64,000 nucleotides of DNA from Yersinia nurmii (GCF_001112925.1 NZ_CPYD01000001.1:1-64000), one strand, 5' to 3'. Positions 51,828-62,113 are shown, counted from the first letter of the stretch. Notes: generated by a model not told the origin, from the sequence alone. Numbers and translations are program-made.

Positions 51828-52283
51828 CTACAAAATTCTCTGGTCTGATTTATCTTTACGCGTAGGGAAATAACCATTGGCGCAAAGGCTATGTTTTATC
51901 TCCTGTTTATTATTAATGCCAACAGGATTTTCAGATAAGGCAGTTCGCTGATTCAAAAAATAAAAACCTTCTTCATTACACTCGATTAAATAAATGGTTA
52001 TGTTTTTTAATGTTTGTAATTTTACTCTACAGCTCAATACCGATTTATTTTTACTTCCTGCAAGTATTCTTTTATTCGACGCCGGATTTAAATCCAACAC
52101 ATCTTCGCTGCATATCATTCTGTCCTGAACAAAACTGTCTCCTATATTAAAAATATTCAGTAATTGAGTCTCTCTCAGAGAAAAAGGATCATCGTGGTCG
52201 GCTTGCTTCACAACATCATGGTTAAAATAACGAATCGAAGGACATTTCTGATTTTTTGATATCATTTTTACTGTGAAAATCAT
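51828..52283 (-). CDS. Protein of unknown function next to candidate effectors
   Basis: A 151-residue protein, no signal peptide, with DDPFSLRETQLLNIFNIGDS, CRVKLQTLKNITIYLIECNE and a C-terminal HSLCANGYFPTRKDKSDQRI. No family recognised. It lies 70 bases upstream of the 241-aa gene in the same direction, and could be a partner of it, but it does not look like a typical acidic T3SS chaperone. The ATG at 52283 has AGG close upstream; a second ATG six codons in lacks any ribosome site. Confidence 0.55.
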   Translation of the reverse strand: MIFTVKMISKNQKCPSIRYFNHDVVKQADHDDPFSLRETQLLNIFNIGDSFVQDRMICSEDVLDLNPASNKRILAGSKNKSVLSCRVKLQTLKNITIYLIECNEEGFYFLNQRTALSENPVGINNKQEIKHSLCANGYFPTRKDKSDQRIL

Positions 52284-52305
52284 TGCCTGTTATTGTCAAA
52301 ATAAC

Positions 52306-52334
52306 CCTCACCGAAACTGAGTGTCGCGGTGAGG
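52306..52334 (-). terminator. Probable terminator of the giant adhesin gene
   Basis: CCTCACCG (52306-52313) and CGGTGAGG (52327-52334) form an eight-pair stem with a 13-base loop, 64 bases after the adhesin stop codon. In the minus direction GTTATTTTGAC follows. The T-run is modest. Confidence 0.55.
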
Positions 52335-52397
52335 ATTGTAAATAACATCCCTGTCCTGCTTATCTATAATGACTACCCCTTAGTCATATTTTTAGCA

Positions 52398-55300
52398 TTA
52401 GAAGTTGTCCACGCGTGTCTTTTGATTACCGTCACCATTCCCCCCCCAACCATAATTCCCACCATAGTAAGTCTTTGTCTTTCCTCCAAACTTGACAACT
52501 AATGATGGCGAGTAACCCCCCAAGTCACCTCTCCAGCAATCGCTGTTAATTATGGCTTTTTTATGAATTTCAATACTCTCACTGGAGAAAATATTGCTGT
52601 GTGTATAAACATTCGGATAGGACTGACCTTTAGAGTCGACGTTTACCGCCACTTCCATTGGTGCTATTAATGTATCCCCTGGACTAAAGTTTAAGGTCAA
52701 ATTACTAATGTACGCGCCAACATGAGTTTTATCATCAGTAAGGAAATACTGACATGATGGCATGACTACCCCATTTTTAGTTTTATAAATAATGCTAGAC
52801 GATGTTAACGTAGCACGATTCCAAATAGCGTCCGGCGCTAAGGCGCTCGCGTCAACCGTATACTCGTAGCGATCTTGCAGATTATTAAATCCGTATGCTG
52901 TGGCAACGATCCTCAGCCTTTTTCCCCAATAGCTTTCTTTGGCTGGGAAGGTCGTTGTTTTCGACATAAAGCTGGAAGTTTCCGTTATTTCTTCAAGCTT
53001 ATCGTTGGTGCTGTTATCAAACATCTGAATGACCACCTTCGTTGGCGCCATGTATTTATTACTGATCCCGGATGACCAGTTCACCGATATCGTGTCGCGG
53101 GTAAACGTCGGATTCCATTTATTCGAGCTAGATGACTGACCTTTACTCAGATGTACTACCTTGCCGCTAATACTCGGTTTTCCGAAGATCTCCACATCGT
53201 AGTAGCCGCTACTTTCCTCGTAGAATTCATTCGATGCCATGGTTAGCGTCAACCGAGCCTTGCCAACAGCCCGACTATTTATATCCCCTGTAGTAGGTTT
53301 AATATTAACGACGGAACTATCGCTGCTTCCCCAGCTATATTGAGCAGTAGCAGGTAGTGCCACAATAGGTTGCTGCACCGACAGATTTACCTGATCCGTT
53401 ACCTGGAAAGTCGGTTGGCTGAAGGTAATAGGATGCCGCCCTTTACTTAAGGTATAGCCAATCTTTAATTCATTTCTTTTGAATTGATCGGTTTCCGGCG
53501 TTGAAACGGTAATATCAGCCGCTCCGGGTCTGACTTGCGTCAGATTACCTTGAGCATCGATAGACACCACTTTGCTATCACTACTTTGATAAGTTGGGGC
53601 TAAGGCGGCAGCATCACTATTATTGAGTGAAACCTTCACCGATGGATTGTTACCTCCCGCCCAGTAATCGGCAATAATCCCCTGACCCGCCGTGAGCTGA
53701 GGATCGGCTTTATCTACCTGAAGTTCATAGCTGCCCTGAGCCGGGTTATATTGCCCATTACCACTGGTTTGAATCGTGATACTGACCTTGCCCGATTTAT
53801 ATAGGGTCACTTTGCCCAAGTCATCTACTTGCGCCACATCAGGATCGCTGCTGCTCCAATATTGGCGCACGCCGACGGGAACATTTCTGACCGGCTGCGA
53901 TTGATTAAAGGTTTTGACATAGGTCACTTGCTGCTGTGCATTATCAAAACGCAAATCCGGCGTTATTGCCCCGATGGTGATCGTAATATCTTTGCCAATT
54001 TGGGTGCTGCCCACTTTGGCACTGATCACCTGCTGACCTTTGGCGGTAGAGGTAGCAGCTGCGGTGTAATTACCGCTGCCTATATCCTTCATTCGCTGAG
54101 GCGTCACCTTAAAACCGGTCAATGTTGAAGATGAGGTAATGTTAACCACCTCATTAGGAATATTATTCCCGTAGATATCCTTCAGCTTAACCAGCAAATT
54201 GGCCGCTTCGGTTCCATCTGAGCCTATGGTGATTTTGTCACTGACAAAGGTCGACGCATTTTGATCGATGGCGCCGGGTTTCACCGTTACCGGTATAGCA
54301 TTCTTATATTGGTTACTGTTCAGATAAGCTGCAATAACCACGTCACCCGCTACGGTGCTGCTCAAGGTAGTTTGTGCTACTCCCATCCCATCCGTTCTGG
54401 ATATTCGATCAAAGACCGCCGAACCTGAGATTAATTGCCAAGACACAATAGCGTCCTTCAGTAAATTACCTTCAGCATCGCTAATCACCGCGCGATAAAC
54501 GACGCTGTCCTTCCCCGCAACAATGCTGGTGACAGCCGGCGTAATGCTATCGACCTTTCCACTGGAAATATCAGCCTTAAGCGTTAACGTCTGCGCAGTT
54601 TTAAACGGAGCGTCATTGACCTGAGTGGATAATCTGACGGTGGTCGCCTTTTTACCCTGAACCAGGATCAGATATTCCCCCGGTAAGTTTTCCTTAGCCG
54701 TGGAGATGGTCACCGCAGCTTTTTGATCCGCCTCCGCCGATACTTTTTGCTGTGACAGCAAATTGCCTTGTTTATCACGCAGTATCACCTTCAATGTCGC
54801 AATATCTACGCCATCGGCGGTAATGTTGCCCGGACTGAGCGACAACTCGGATTTACTTTCATCGACCGCCCCTGCGTGGAAAGGCACATCCGGCGCAGCA
54901 AAGGTTCCACCGGTCAGTATCAGACTTAGTTTCGCCGTACCAACTTTGGTGCGACTGAGCGACACCTCGGTTATCCCTTGGGCATTAGTCAGGGTTCGCT
55001 GCTGGTCCAAATAGCTGTCGGCGTTAGCACGCCAGGTCACCGGAATACCTGCCCCCAGCGGGTTATCATAGGCATCCACTAAGGTCGCCCGATAAATAAC
55101 CGATTCACCCACCATAGCGGACGTTGGGGTCGCCGTTGCGCTACCCAACATTTTCGCCGTAGCCGCATCCGCCCGTAGCGTTAATTGACGCTGCTGCTTC
55201 AAGGTTATACCTTTGATTGCAACGTTTAGGGTGGCGACCCCAGCTTTCGTCCCACTGATTTCTCCTTCATAAATTCCGGTGGAAACCTCATCAAATGCCG

Positions 55301-58300
55301 AGGTCATTAAGGTGAAGCCCCCCGATGAAAGCACGATCTCTTTCTTCAATCCAGTTAACAAATTCCCCTGAGCATCTCGCGCAGTTACCTGCAGCGTGGC
55401 GCTATCGTTACCATTGGCAGTAATGACCGTCGGTGACAACGAGAAGGTTGATTTGTCATCGGATACCATTCCGGCCACAAATGTAATGAGTTTGTCAGCG
55501 TTTTCTTCCTGACCGTCACCTAATAGCCCGACAACTTGCGCATTTCCGGCTTCGGTACTGGTCAGCGTAATCACTGCAACCCCTTGTTTATTGGTCTTGC
55601 TAACCGGCCGTATTAATTCTCCCAGATTGGTTTTCCAGCCTACCGCCACGTTTTCCAGCGCGGTATTTTGGTGGCTGTCTTCAACTTGTGCGGTTATTTC
55701 CACCGCATCGTTCCCATCAGCATTGGCCTGTGAGCGAGCAACGGTTACCGACTTAATCCGCACATCTGAAACATTGGCAACCAGCCCCAGATCAATACTC
55801 TTGTTAAATGGATTTGCTCCATCTATATGAGCGGTTAAGGAATACGTTCCCTGACGCGTTCCTATCACCTCGACCTGATAAACACCCTGACCTTTTTCGA
55901 GTTGATTGACGAAAGAAATATCGGAACCGTTTTCCGCGGTGAATCTCACACTTTGCCCCGGTACCGGGTTACCGTTGGTATCGCGCAATATCAATGTGGC
56001 CAGAGACTTAGCAACGCCATCCGCAACGATAGTTTGTGGTGATGTGCTCAATTGGCTGTTCCCACTTTCTGCCGCCGCAGGGTCAAAACTGACGCTTTTA
56101 TCCGCCAGTTCTCCATTGAACAGTAGCGCCGTTACCTGCGCATCTCCTGCCTGGTTGCCTTTTAGCGTCATCCGCGCAACACCCTTGATATCGGTGTTGG
56201 ACACTGATTGATTTACTGAATTAATCGAACTGCGCCAAGTGACTGGCAAGTCAATAATGGCGTTACCTTCGGCATCTTTAACCTCAGCCAGCAGCACAAC
56301 AGAATCTACGTCATTCGCAATGGCCGAGTCTTTGTTATTTTCCGCCGTTAATAACACTTTTGCCGTACGGTTATCGGCCATAGCATTCAGCGTAATATTG
56401 CGTGAATCACCATTATTCAGGCTTACACTCGCTTTTAATACGCCAGACTGACGGGTATTTAAAGAGGCGGTCGCCAGCCCTTGAGTATCGGTCACTGACT
56501 CAACAGGAATGATCGTGCCGCTGCCTTCAATAATCTGCCAGCTTACCGGTACACCCGTCAGAATATTGTCATTCTTGTCAGTGATACCGACCGTCAAGAT
56601 GGCGGTTTCCGTATTATCCGCCACGATGATATTTTTATCCGCGCTAAGCCTATCGATCTTGGCTTGAGTCATATCGGCAATAAAGGAAACCAACGTTGCC
56701 GATTTACGAGAAAGGCGACTTTGAGCGCTGACAATCACCTCACCCGCTTTCAGGCTGGAAGCCTCAATCTGCGCGATGCCCTGACTATCAGTTTCACTGC
56801 GGGCGGCACTCAATATAACCTGAGTATTGTCGCGTTCCCAATACACCGGCACATTAGGTAAAGCATTCCCCTTTTTATCTTTTACCGTCGCTCGATATAT
56901 CACCTTCGTGCCGCCGTCAGCCACGGCCTGCGTCACTGATGGCGTAAGATCGGTAACAAAAGAGGTCGATAAATCACCGACAAACTGAGTATCGACAGAT
57001 TTCGATTGCCCATTGACCGTTGCGGTGACAGGAATAGCCCCTGAAAGGGTGCTGGTCAGCAGCGTGGATGCCAATCCATTCACATCAGTTATGACGTGCG
57101 GTGTAAGGATCTGCCCGTTACTGGCGCTAAACTTGACCTCCTGATTTGGCACTAAATTACCTGATGCATCGGTCACTTTGACGCTAGCACCATTGGTTTC
57201 ACTATCATTTGCCAGCGCGCCGTCGGAGGTCACCCATAAATTGCCATCGGTAATCTGCGCCGTTCCGTTATCGGCGGTCAGTGTGAGCAACGCCGCCGGA
57301 CCACCGAGCGCCACACCGTTAATGACCGGTGTTAAACTGGCCGTGCCCGCATCGGTTCCCTGCAATGTTGCGCGATAAACCCCGTGATTCTCTGCCACTT
57401 TGCCTACCACCAGGCTGCTATTATCATTCAGCCCATTGATAGCAAAACTCACATCGGTTAAGCCGCTGACCAAATTGTCATGGCTATCTTTAGCGGTAAA
57501 GGTCAGCGTGCTGCGGGTAGAGCCGTCAGCCACAATAGTTTCAGGTGATACCGTTAAAGTAGAATGTCCGATATCCGCATCCCCGGCCACCAGCGTAACC
57601 TTGGCTTCAGCCAATGTCATATTGCGCGTTGAAGGCGTTAAGATGAGCCGCTCGGTTTGAGTTCCTGCTGTCACTGTTGCACGATATTGCCCCACATCCA
57701 CGCGAGAAAATGGCGTAGCCTGAACCTGAGTGCTGACTTTACTTCTCGTCTGACTGCTAATATCTAAGTTGATCTCAGTATCTTGCACATCAACTGGCTG
57801 ATTATCTTTATCGCGAATATTCAATATGAGATCGACAGTCTGCTGCCCATCGGCAGTGAGCTGACTTTCTGCTGGACTAAAGGTGCTGTATAAGGTGCTG
57901 ACGGCGGCTTCCGTCACCACAATCTCAGTCTGCGCGCGGGATGAAGCGTTACCTTTTTTATCGTAAGCGACGGCGCTCAAGATATAGGTGTTCGCGGCGC
58001 GTCCACCGGGTTGATGATTCGGTAATATCACGCTAAATCTATCGGCGGCCTCTTGAACAATACTGCCGCCGTTCATCACCAGCGCGGCGCTGTCCCATTC
58101 AATACGATCCAATCCGTATTTTGCATTCACGGATACGCCCAGTGATTTTTGTTCACCGGCATAGCCACTGGCGTTATTAGTCAACGTGAGGAACACCACG
58201 TCTTTTTTGCGATATTCCAGGACAATATTATTGTTACGCTCAATAAGGTCATAACGGCTTCCCGCCAGACTACGACGAACGGCCACTGCCGCGCCGTCCA

Positions 58301-59477
58301 ATTGCTGACTCCAAGGTGTTCCCGGCTGATAGGTTAATTGGATTCCAAATCGGGTATCATTTTCGCCGGATTTTCCCTGACGTTGTTCCGCGCTAAGGGT
58401 TAATAAAGGAAACGGCGTATAATTAACGCCGGCTGTAATAGCATGAGGATTGCTCTGGCGTTTATCTTTGCCAAATAATCCAACCTCATCGCCATAATAT
58501 TGTTCATAACTTAATTTAGCGCCCAACTGCGGGTAAGCAGGCAAATATCCTTCGGCGCGTAAATCCCAACCGTTTGCCGGACGTTCTTCGTAATCGACAA
58601 AATCTTTAGAGTCTTTCCAGGTAGTGAGGCGCCAATAAGTATTGGCCCCTAACTTCAGGAAATCGCGCCAATATTCTAGCCCCCAGCCTAAGCGAGCATG
58701 ATCTCGGGATAAATCATAATCCAGGAAACTATTTGTACCCACCATGTGGGTTGGCTGAAAATAGCGAATCCCCAGCCCCAAATTGGCCTGAGTCCGGCTA
58801 TCAGTACGATGCAAACTACTCTGACTAAACCACAGCGTGTCTTTTCGATCTTTTAGTGGAATAAGCAAATCAATCTGTGAGTTTTGCAAAGAAAAGCTTT
58901 TATCCAGATTCAGTTGTACGCGCGCTGTACCAAAACGACTTAACCATTGCTGCACTTCCTGGTTAGCTTTACTGGTTGCCGCGCCTAACGCCAGATTTGC
59001 CGCTGCATCGCCATTAGGATTATTTTGAAGAAAGCGACCAGATTGTGAAGCCCAACTGGCCATTTTATTTTCTTTTTCGGACTGTTTTTTATTCAACTCT
59101 CCCATATTGGTTTCAGCTGTTTTTGCCGGAATTTTATTCGGCACATTCAACAACGTTCCTTCAGGCAATTTATCAAACTCCTGTAAAAAGAGTCGATGGC
59201 GGTTTAGCTGGCGTAACTCATCCAGACTAATACCATACTTATTTGCCACGCTTGATGGAGTTTCCCCCTTACCTAACGTATATACCTTAGTTAAATGTAA
59301 TACATCTTTCTCCGAGGGAGGGTTGAGCAATGAGCGATTATCTGCTTTTGCTGCCATGATTGGCGTAAATGCACCCGCCAAAGGAAAAAGAATCTGTATG
59401 ACAATATTTAACCAAGCAACCGGCATCGCAAAACGCGATGTAAGTGGAATAAAAATCCCTTTAATTTTACGTTTCAT
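52398..59477 (-). CDS. Giant inverse autotransporter adhesin (invasin/intimin family)
   Basis: A 2359-residue surface protein. A long signal peptide (to about residue 46) is followed by a LysM peptidoglycan-binding motif (KVYTLGKGETPSSVANKYGI, about 64-113) and the intimin/invasin-type beta-barrel (about 138-400, with GLGIRYFQPTHMVGTNSFLD and LGWGLEYWRDFLKLGANTYW). About 13 Ig-like Big_1-type repeats of roughly 100 residues follow (about 527-1835; recurring VADG...DxxGN patterns). Then come three Big_2-like repeats (SSDPDVAQVDDLGKVTLYKS and similar, to about 2095) and a final 260-residue domain with two Cys that may be the tip. The barrel anchors in the outer membrane and exposes the Ig rod. 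It is divergent from a LuxR-type gene. Confidence 0.95.
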   Translation of the reverse strand: MKRKIKGIFIPLTSRFAMPVAWLNIVIQILFPLAGAFTPIMAAKADNRSLLNPPSEKDVLHLTKVYTLGKGETPSSVANKYGISLDELRQLNRHRLFLQEFDKLPEGTLLNVPNKIPAKTAETNMGELNKKQSEKENKMASWASQSGRFLQNNPNGDAAANLALGAATSKANQEVQQWLSRFGTARVQLNLDKSFSLQNSQIDLLIPLKDRKDTLWFSQSSLHRTDSRTQANLGLGIRYFQPTHMVGTNSFLDYDLSRDHARLGWGLEYWRDFLKLGANTYWRLTTWKDSKDFVDYEERPANGWDLRAEGYLPAYPQLGAKLSYEQYYGDEVGLFGKDKRQSNPHAITAGVNYTPFPLLTLSAEQRQGKSGENDTRFGIQLTYQPGTPWSQQLDGAAVAVRRSLAGSRYDLIERNNNIVLEYRKKDVVFLTLTNNASGYAGEQKSLGVSVNAKYGLDRIEWDSAALVMNGGSIVQEAADRFSVILPNHQPGGRAANTYILSAVAYDKKGNASSRAQTEIVVTEAAVSTLYSTFSPAESQLTADGQQTVDLILNIRDKDNQPVDVQDTEINLDISSQTRSKVSTQVQATPFSRVDVGQYRATVTAGTQTERLILTPSTRNMTLAEAKVTLVAGDADIGHSTLTVSPETIVADGSTRSTLTFTAKDSHDNLVSGLTDVSFAINGLNDNSSLVVGKVAENHGVYRATLQGTDAGTASLTPVINGVALGGPAALLTLTADNGTAQITDGNLWVTSDGALANDSETNGASVKVTDASGNLVPNQEVKFSASNGQILTPHVITDVNGLASTLLTSTLSGAIPVTATVNGQSKSVDTQFVGDLSTSFVTDLTPSVTQAVADGGTKVIYRATVKDKKGNALPNVPVYWERDNTQVILSAARSETDSQGIAQIEASSLKAGEVIVSAQSRLSRKSATLVSFIADMTQAKIDRLSADKNIIVADNTETAILTVGITDKNDNILTGVPVSWQIIEGSGTIIPVESVTDTQGLATASLNTRQSGVLKASVSLNNGDSRNITLNAMADNRTAKVLLTAENNKDSAIANDVDSVVLLAEVKDAEGNAIIDLPVTWRSSINSVNQSVSNTDIKGVARMTLKGNQAGDAQVTALLFNGELADKSVSFDPAAAESGNSQLSTSPQTIVADGVAKSLATLILRDTNGNPVPGQSVRFTAENGSDISFVNQLEKGQGVYQVEVIGTRQGTYSLTAHIDGANPFNKSIDLGLVANVSDVRIKSVTVARSQANADGNDAVEITAQVEDSHQNTALENVAVGWKTNLGELIRPVSKTNKQGVAVITLTSTEAGNAQVVGLLGDGQEENADKLITFVAGMVSDDKSTFSLSPTVITANGNDSATLQVTARDAQGNLLTGLKKEIVLSSGGFTLMTSAFDEVSTGIYEGEISGTKAGVATLNVAIKGITLKQQRQLTLRADAATAKMLGSATATPTSAMVGESVIYRATLVDAYDNPLGAGIPVTWRANADSYLDQQRTLTNAQGITEVSLSRTKVGTAKLSLILTGGTFAAPDVPFHAGAVDESKSELSLSPGNITADGVDIATLKVILRDKQGNLLSQQKVSAEADQKAAVTISTAKENLPGEYLILVQGKKATTVRLSTQVNDAPFKTAQTLTLKADISSGKVDSITPAVTSIVAGKDSVVYRAVISDAEGNLLKDAIVSWQLISGSAVFDRISRTDGMGVAQTTLSSTVAGDVVIAAYLNSNQYKNAIPVTVKPGAIDQNASTFVSDKITIGSDGTEAANLLVKLKDIYGNNIPNEVVNITSSSTLTGFKVTPQRMKDIGSGNYTAAATSTAKGQQVISAKVGSTQIGKDITITIGAITPDLRFDNAQQQVTYVKTFNQSQPVRNVPVGVRQYWSSSDPDVAQVDDLGKVTLYKSGKVSITIQTSGNGQYNPAQGSYELQVDKADPQLTAGQGIIADYWAGGNNPSVKVSLNNSDAAALAPTYQSSDSKVVSIDAQGNLTQVRPGAADITVSTPETDQFKRNELKIGYTLSKGRHPITFSQPTFQVTDQVNLSVQQPIVALPATAQYSWGSSDSSVVNIKPTTGDINSRAVGKARLTLTMASNEFYEESSGYYDVEIFGKPSISGKVVHLSKGQSSSSNKWNPTFTRDTISVNWSSGISNKYMAPTKVVIQMFDNSTNDKLEEITETSSFMSKTTTFPAKESYWGKRLRIVATAYGFNNLQDRYEYTVDASALAPDAIWNRATLTSSSIIYKTKNGVVMPSCQYFLTDDKTHVGAYISNLTLNFSPGDTLIAPMEVAVNVDSKGQSYPNVYTHSNIFSSESIEIHKKAIINSDCWRGDLGGYSPSLVVKFGGKTKTYYGGNYGWGGNGDGNQKTRVDNF

Positions 59478-59769
59478 ATTCTAGTGCTCTTTCCTAAATA
59501 ACTTGAGGATTTATAAAAGGTTTCTTGCTTTTCCAATGAAAAGTGAAATTTATATTAAAACCCCATGACAGCTCATAATAGCCGCACTCGAGAGATCAAT
59601 AATGATTGAAAAAAAATGAGAATATGATTGAAATATGATGCCTAACGATTAAGAAGTTAAACTTACTTTGAGCGATATTTGATATTTTTGTTTTACAACA
59701 GAAAATAAAATAAATTCAACCTCCAGAAAAATAATAATAAATATTACCACCACATAGGATAGACCACGC
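59478..59769. promoter_or_regulatory. Divergent promoter region of the adhesin and LuxR-type genes
   Basis: 292 bases of very AT-rich sequence between the outward-facing starts. Both genes have recognisable ribosome sites (AGAG for the adhesin, AGGA for the regulator). The arrangement suggests that the LuxR-type protein controls the adhesin, itself, or both. No dyad could be singled out with confidence. Confidence 0.45.
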
Positions 59770-60660
59770 ATGGAATCCAGCGCCATTTATAGTCACGCTA
59801 TGAGAAATAATCGAATCTCTGGGAATCACTCTCTGACAATATTGATTGTCGAGAAAGATAATTACTATGCGGAAGGTTTACGTCAGTTGCTTACTGCATT
59901 TTTCTCCAGATTAAATATACGTGTATTTCTTACTAATGACATTTACTACCGTTATCGTGCCAACATCATTTTTTGTGGAAATTCACTATCAGACTCAGGA
60001 TTATTATCGGAGATCGCCTCTAACCTGGAAACCTCTAACACTCGGTTCTTTTTGATCCAAAATCCGGATAGCGTTCATAACCTTTCATTCACTATCAATC
60101 AGGAAAATATTAGAGTCATTTCACGTAATTTTTCGGTTGAAAAATTACTGAGTTTGATAAAGCCAATGTTTTCCTCAATAAAGCCCCGGAATGCTCTCAT
60201 TGGTATGAAACCCATGACGGAAGCGTTAACCCGCCGCGAGCGTGAAGTCTTAGAATCATTAGCGCTGGGTATGACAAATTGCAGTATAGCCAACGTGTTA
60301 CGTATTAGCGTTAAGACCGTGAGCAATCATAAACGTACGGCGATGGCTAAGCTTAATTTCCGTAATAGCACCGAACTTCACTACTGGTTTTTACGCGGAG
60401 GATTAGCCGAACTCACGCAGCAAAATTCAGAACCGGTTCATCCTGCGATCAATATTGCTACCGTACTATCGCCCAAACTTTCCACCATGTTAAATACATC
60501 GCGGCTGATTACGACTTATCCAGCTTTGCTGAAACAAGTTTACTCCGAAGGGAATATCACGTCTGAAACCGGTAGCGCTAGACACTGCGGCTATCAGGAT
60601 AAGCTTATGCTCAGCAAGATTAATAACGTTTCCAATATAAAAATTTATCACCATGTGTAG
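59770..60660 (+). CDS. LuxR-family regulator with degenerate receiver domain
   Basis: A 296-residue regulator. Residues about 20-145 resemble a response-regulator receiver (LTILIVEKDNYYAEGLRQLL), but the position of the phosphoacceptor reads RANIIFCGNS with no Asp, so phosphorylation is unlikely. Residues about 153-212 are a LuxR/FixJ helix-turn-helix (LTRREREVLESLALGMTNCS, IANVLRISVKTVSNHKRTAM). About 85 more residues of unknown fold follow. It recalls RcsA/BglJ-type atypical regulators. It is divergent from the adhesin and may control it. Confidence 0.88.
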   Translation: MESSAIYSHAMRNNRISGNHSLTILIVEKDNYYAEGLRQLLTAFFSRLNIRVFLTNDIYYRYRANIIFCGNSLSDSGLLSEIASNLETSNTRFFLIQNPDSVHNLSFTINQENIRVISRNFSVEKLLSLIKPMFSSIKPRNALIGMKPMTEALTRREREVLESLALGMTNCSIANVLRISVKTVSNHKRTAMAKLNFRNSTELHYWFLRGGLAELTQQNSEPVHPAINIATVLSPKLSTMLNTSRLITTYPALLKQVYSEGNITSETGSARHCGYQDKLMLSKINNVSNIKIYHHV

Positions 60661-60661
60661 T

Positions 60662-60781
60662 ATGTTTTTTGATCAACTCAAGATAACTACGGCGAATATC
60701 AATATCCTGATGATTCTGCTATTTGCCATAGAAATATTCCTATTATCTGGCATCGGATACTTTACAGCACAATGCTTTTAG
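60662..60781 (+). CDS. Possible 39-aa membrane peptide after the LuxR-type gene
   Basis: MFFDQLKITTANINIL followed by MILLFAIEIFLLSGIGYF and TAQCF. The ATG is one base after the regulator stop, so it could be translated by coupling, although it has no clear ribosome site of its own. One hydrophobic helix is visible. The evidence is weak; it may be non-coding. Confidence 0.3.
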   Translation: MFFDQLKITTANINILMILLFAIEIFLLSGIGYFTAQCF

Positions 60782-60981
60782 CACTAGAGCCAGTATCAGT
60801 GCCAGCGGAAAAAATCACGCACTTGATTATATCTAATATTGTCAATAATTAAGCCGCCTCAGAGAGAAAGTCTATAATTTATTACACTGAGCTTAATCAT
60901 ATTTACCTTTACTCTCACTACTACAATATTCAGAGAGTATGGTCTGAGACCCATGATTAAGAAACTCCGTAGGGAAGATCA

Positions 60982-61233
60982 ATGTTGAAAAATTCAAAAT
61001 TCATCATATTGCTTTTGCTGTGCGTCCTGAGTGTCAACACGGGAGCAACCATGTTAAGCAACCAGAATATACTTCCCTTTCAAGTTTCTTCCAGCAATGA
61101 CAATCATCCGAGTGGCTGTGATCTGGAGGAATTACGAAAAAGCTATGAAGACTCCACCACCGATGCCACCCATATTATTAAAATGGAAAAAAGCGGTTGC
61201 CATAAATTACTCAATAAAGTGAGTCGCAGCTGA
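60982..61233 (+). CDS. Small secreted protein of unknown function
   Basis: An 83-residue protein with a signal peptide (SKFIILLLLCVLSVNTGATM, cleaved near Ala22-Thr23) and a short mature part with two Cys (SGCDLEELRKSYEDSTTDAT ... KSGCHKLLNKVSRS) that could form a disulphide. A strong ribosome site (AGGGAAG) precedes the ATG. No family is recognised. It is followed by a good terminator and lies on the same strand as the LuxR-type gene 320 bases upstream. Confidence 0.7.
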   Translation: MLKNSKFIILLLLCVLSVNTGATMLSNQNILPFQVSSSNDNHPSGCDLEELRKSYEDSTTDATHIIKMEKSGCHKLLNKVSRS

Positions 61234-61297
61234 AGAATAATGAACCAGAGCATCTGAAGTACAAGTAGGCCTTTGAGCGTTATTTATTCTCAACCCA

Positions 61298-61320
61298 ACG
61301 GCCCTGATTGGGCCGTTTTA
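61298..61320 (+). terminator. Intrinsic terminator after the small secreted-protein gene
   Basis: ACGGCCC (61298-61304) and GGGCCGT (61310-61316) form a perfect seven-pair GC-rich stem with loop TGATT, followed by TTTTA. It also has A-residues on the other side and can serve chbG in the reverse direction less well. Confidence 0.85.
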
Positions 61321-61351
61321 CCCGGATGTTTATCAGATAAATAGGCGGGCG

Positions 61352-62113
61352 TTAGCAATCCCGAAAAGAACCTAATCGGTAACCGCGCAGCTCAATAGCG
61401 TGTTTTAGCGTGGGAGAGGTTAAAACGTCTAATTCAGTTAAACGCGGATAACAATAGCTGCTGGTCATTAGGATTTTATCTACAAAGGCCGGATGACACA
61501 TAAACTCAATGGAATTCACGCCTCGCTCATCAGCTTTATCCAGCAATTGTAAAAATAGCTGTTCCGATATTTCTTCACCATAAAAGCCGTCCTCAAACCA
61601 TTGGCTACTACGAGAATCACCCAACGAGATTTTTTGCTGCTGCGCATAATGACGGTCAATACGCAGCGGTAAATTTCGCTCACGGGCGAAAGCGGCAACC
61701 AGTGGATAAATCTGCGGCAACATATGAACATGATGATGGCTGTCGATATGGCTTGGGGGGCGGCCAAATAGGGCAACGAACTTATCAAATTGGCTCGCCA
61801 GCTCTCCGGCAATTTCATCCAGATTCAACGTGTCGGCCTCGGCGTGCTGCCACAGCGATTTATTCAACTCGCCTTTGGCATTAACCAAAGAAGGCATCGC
61901 AGTGAGTGGACGACCGTAAGTGAGGACAAAATGTAATCCCACCGGTAAATCAGGATGTTCCCGACTCAATGCCGCGGCGTGATCAATCGCTGTGCAGTTC
62001 ACCATCGCCGTGGTAGAAGAAACGACTCCGTGGCGAAATGCTTCGATAATACCGTAGCTCTGCCCTTTGCTTAGTCCGAAATCATCGGCATTAATAATAA
62101 GTAATTTACCCAT
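61352..62113 (-). CDS. chbG: Chitooligosaccharide deacetylase ChbG (YdjC family)
   Basis: A 253-residue enzyme from [18 protein letters not shown]. The family metal site is visible in NADDFGL and in [21 protein letters not shown] lies near the end. It removes an acetyl group from diacetylchitobiose (6-phosphate) so that the inducer can act on ChbR and the sugar can be hydrolysed. A longer frame to 62158 is not preferred, as 62113 aligns with the known start. It is the last gene of the chb operon here, 47 bases after chbR. Confidence 0.93.
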   Translation of the reverse strand: MGKLLIINADDFGLSKGQSYGIIEAFRHGVVSSTTAMVNCTAIDHAAALSREHPDLPVGLHFVLTYGRPLTAMPSLVNAKGELNKSLWQHAEADTLNLDEIAGELASQFDKFVALFGRPPSHIDSHHHVHMLPQIYPLVAAFARERNLPLRIDRHYAQQQKISLGDSRSSQWFEDGFYGEEISEQLFLQLLDKADERGVNSIEFMCHPAFVDKILMTSSYCYPRLTELDVLTSPTLKHAIELRGYRLGSFRDC

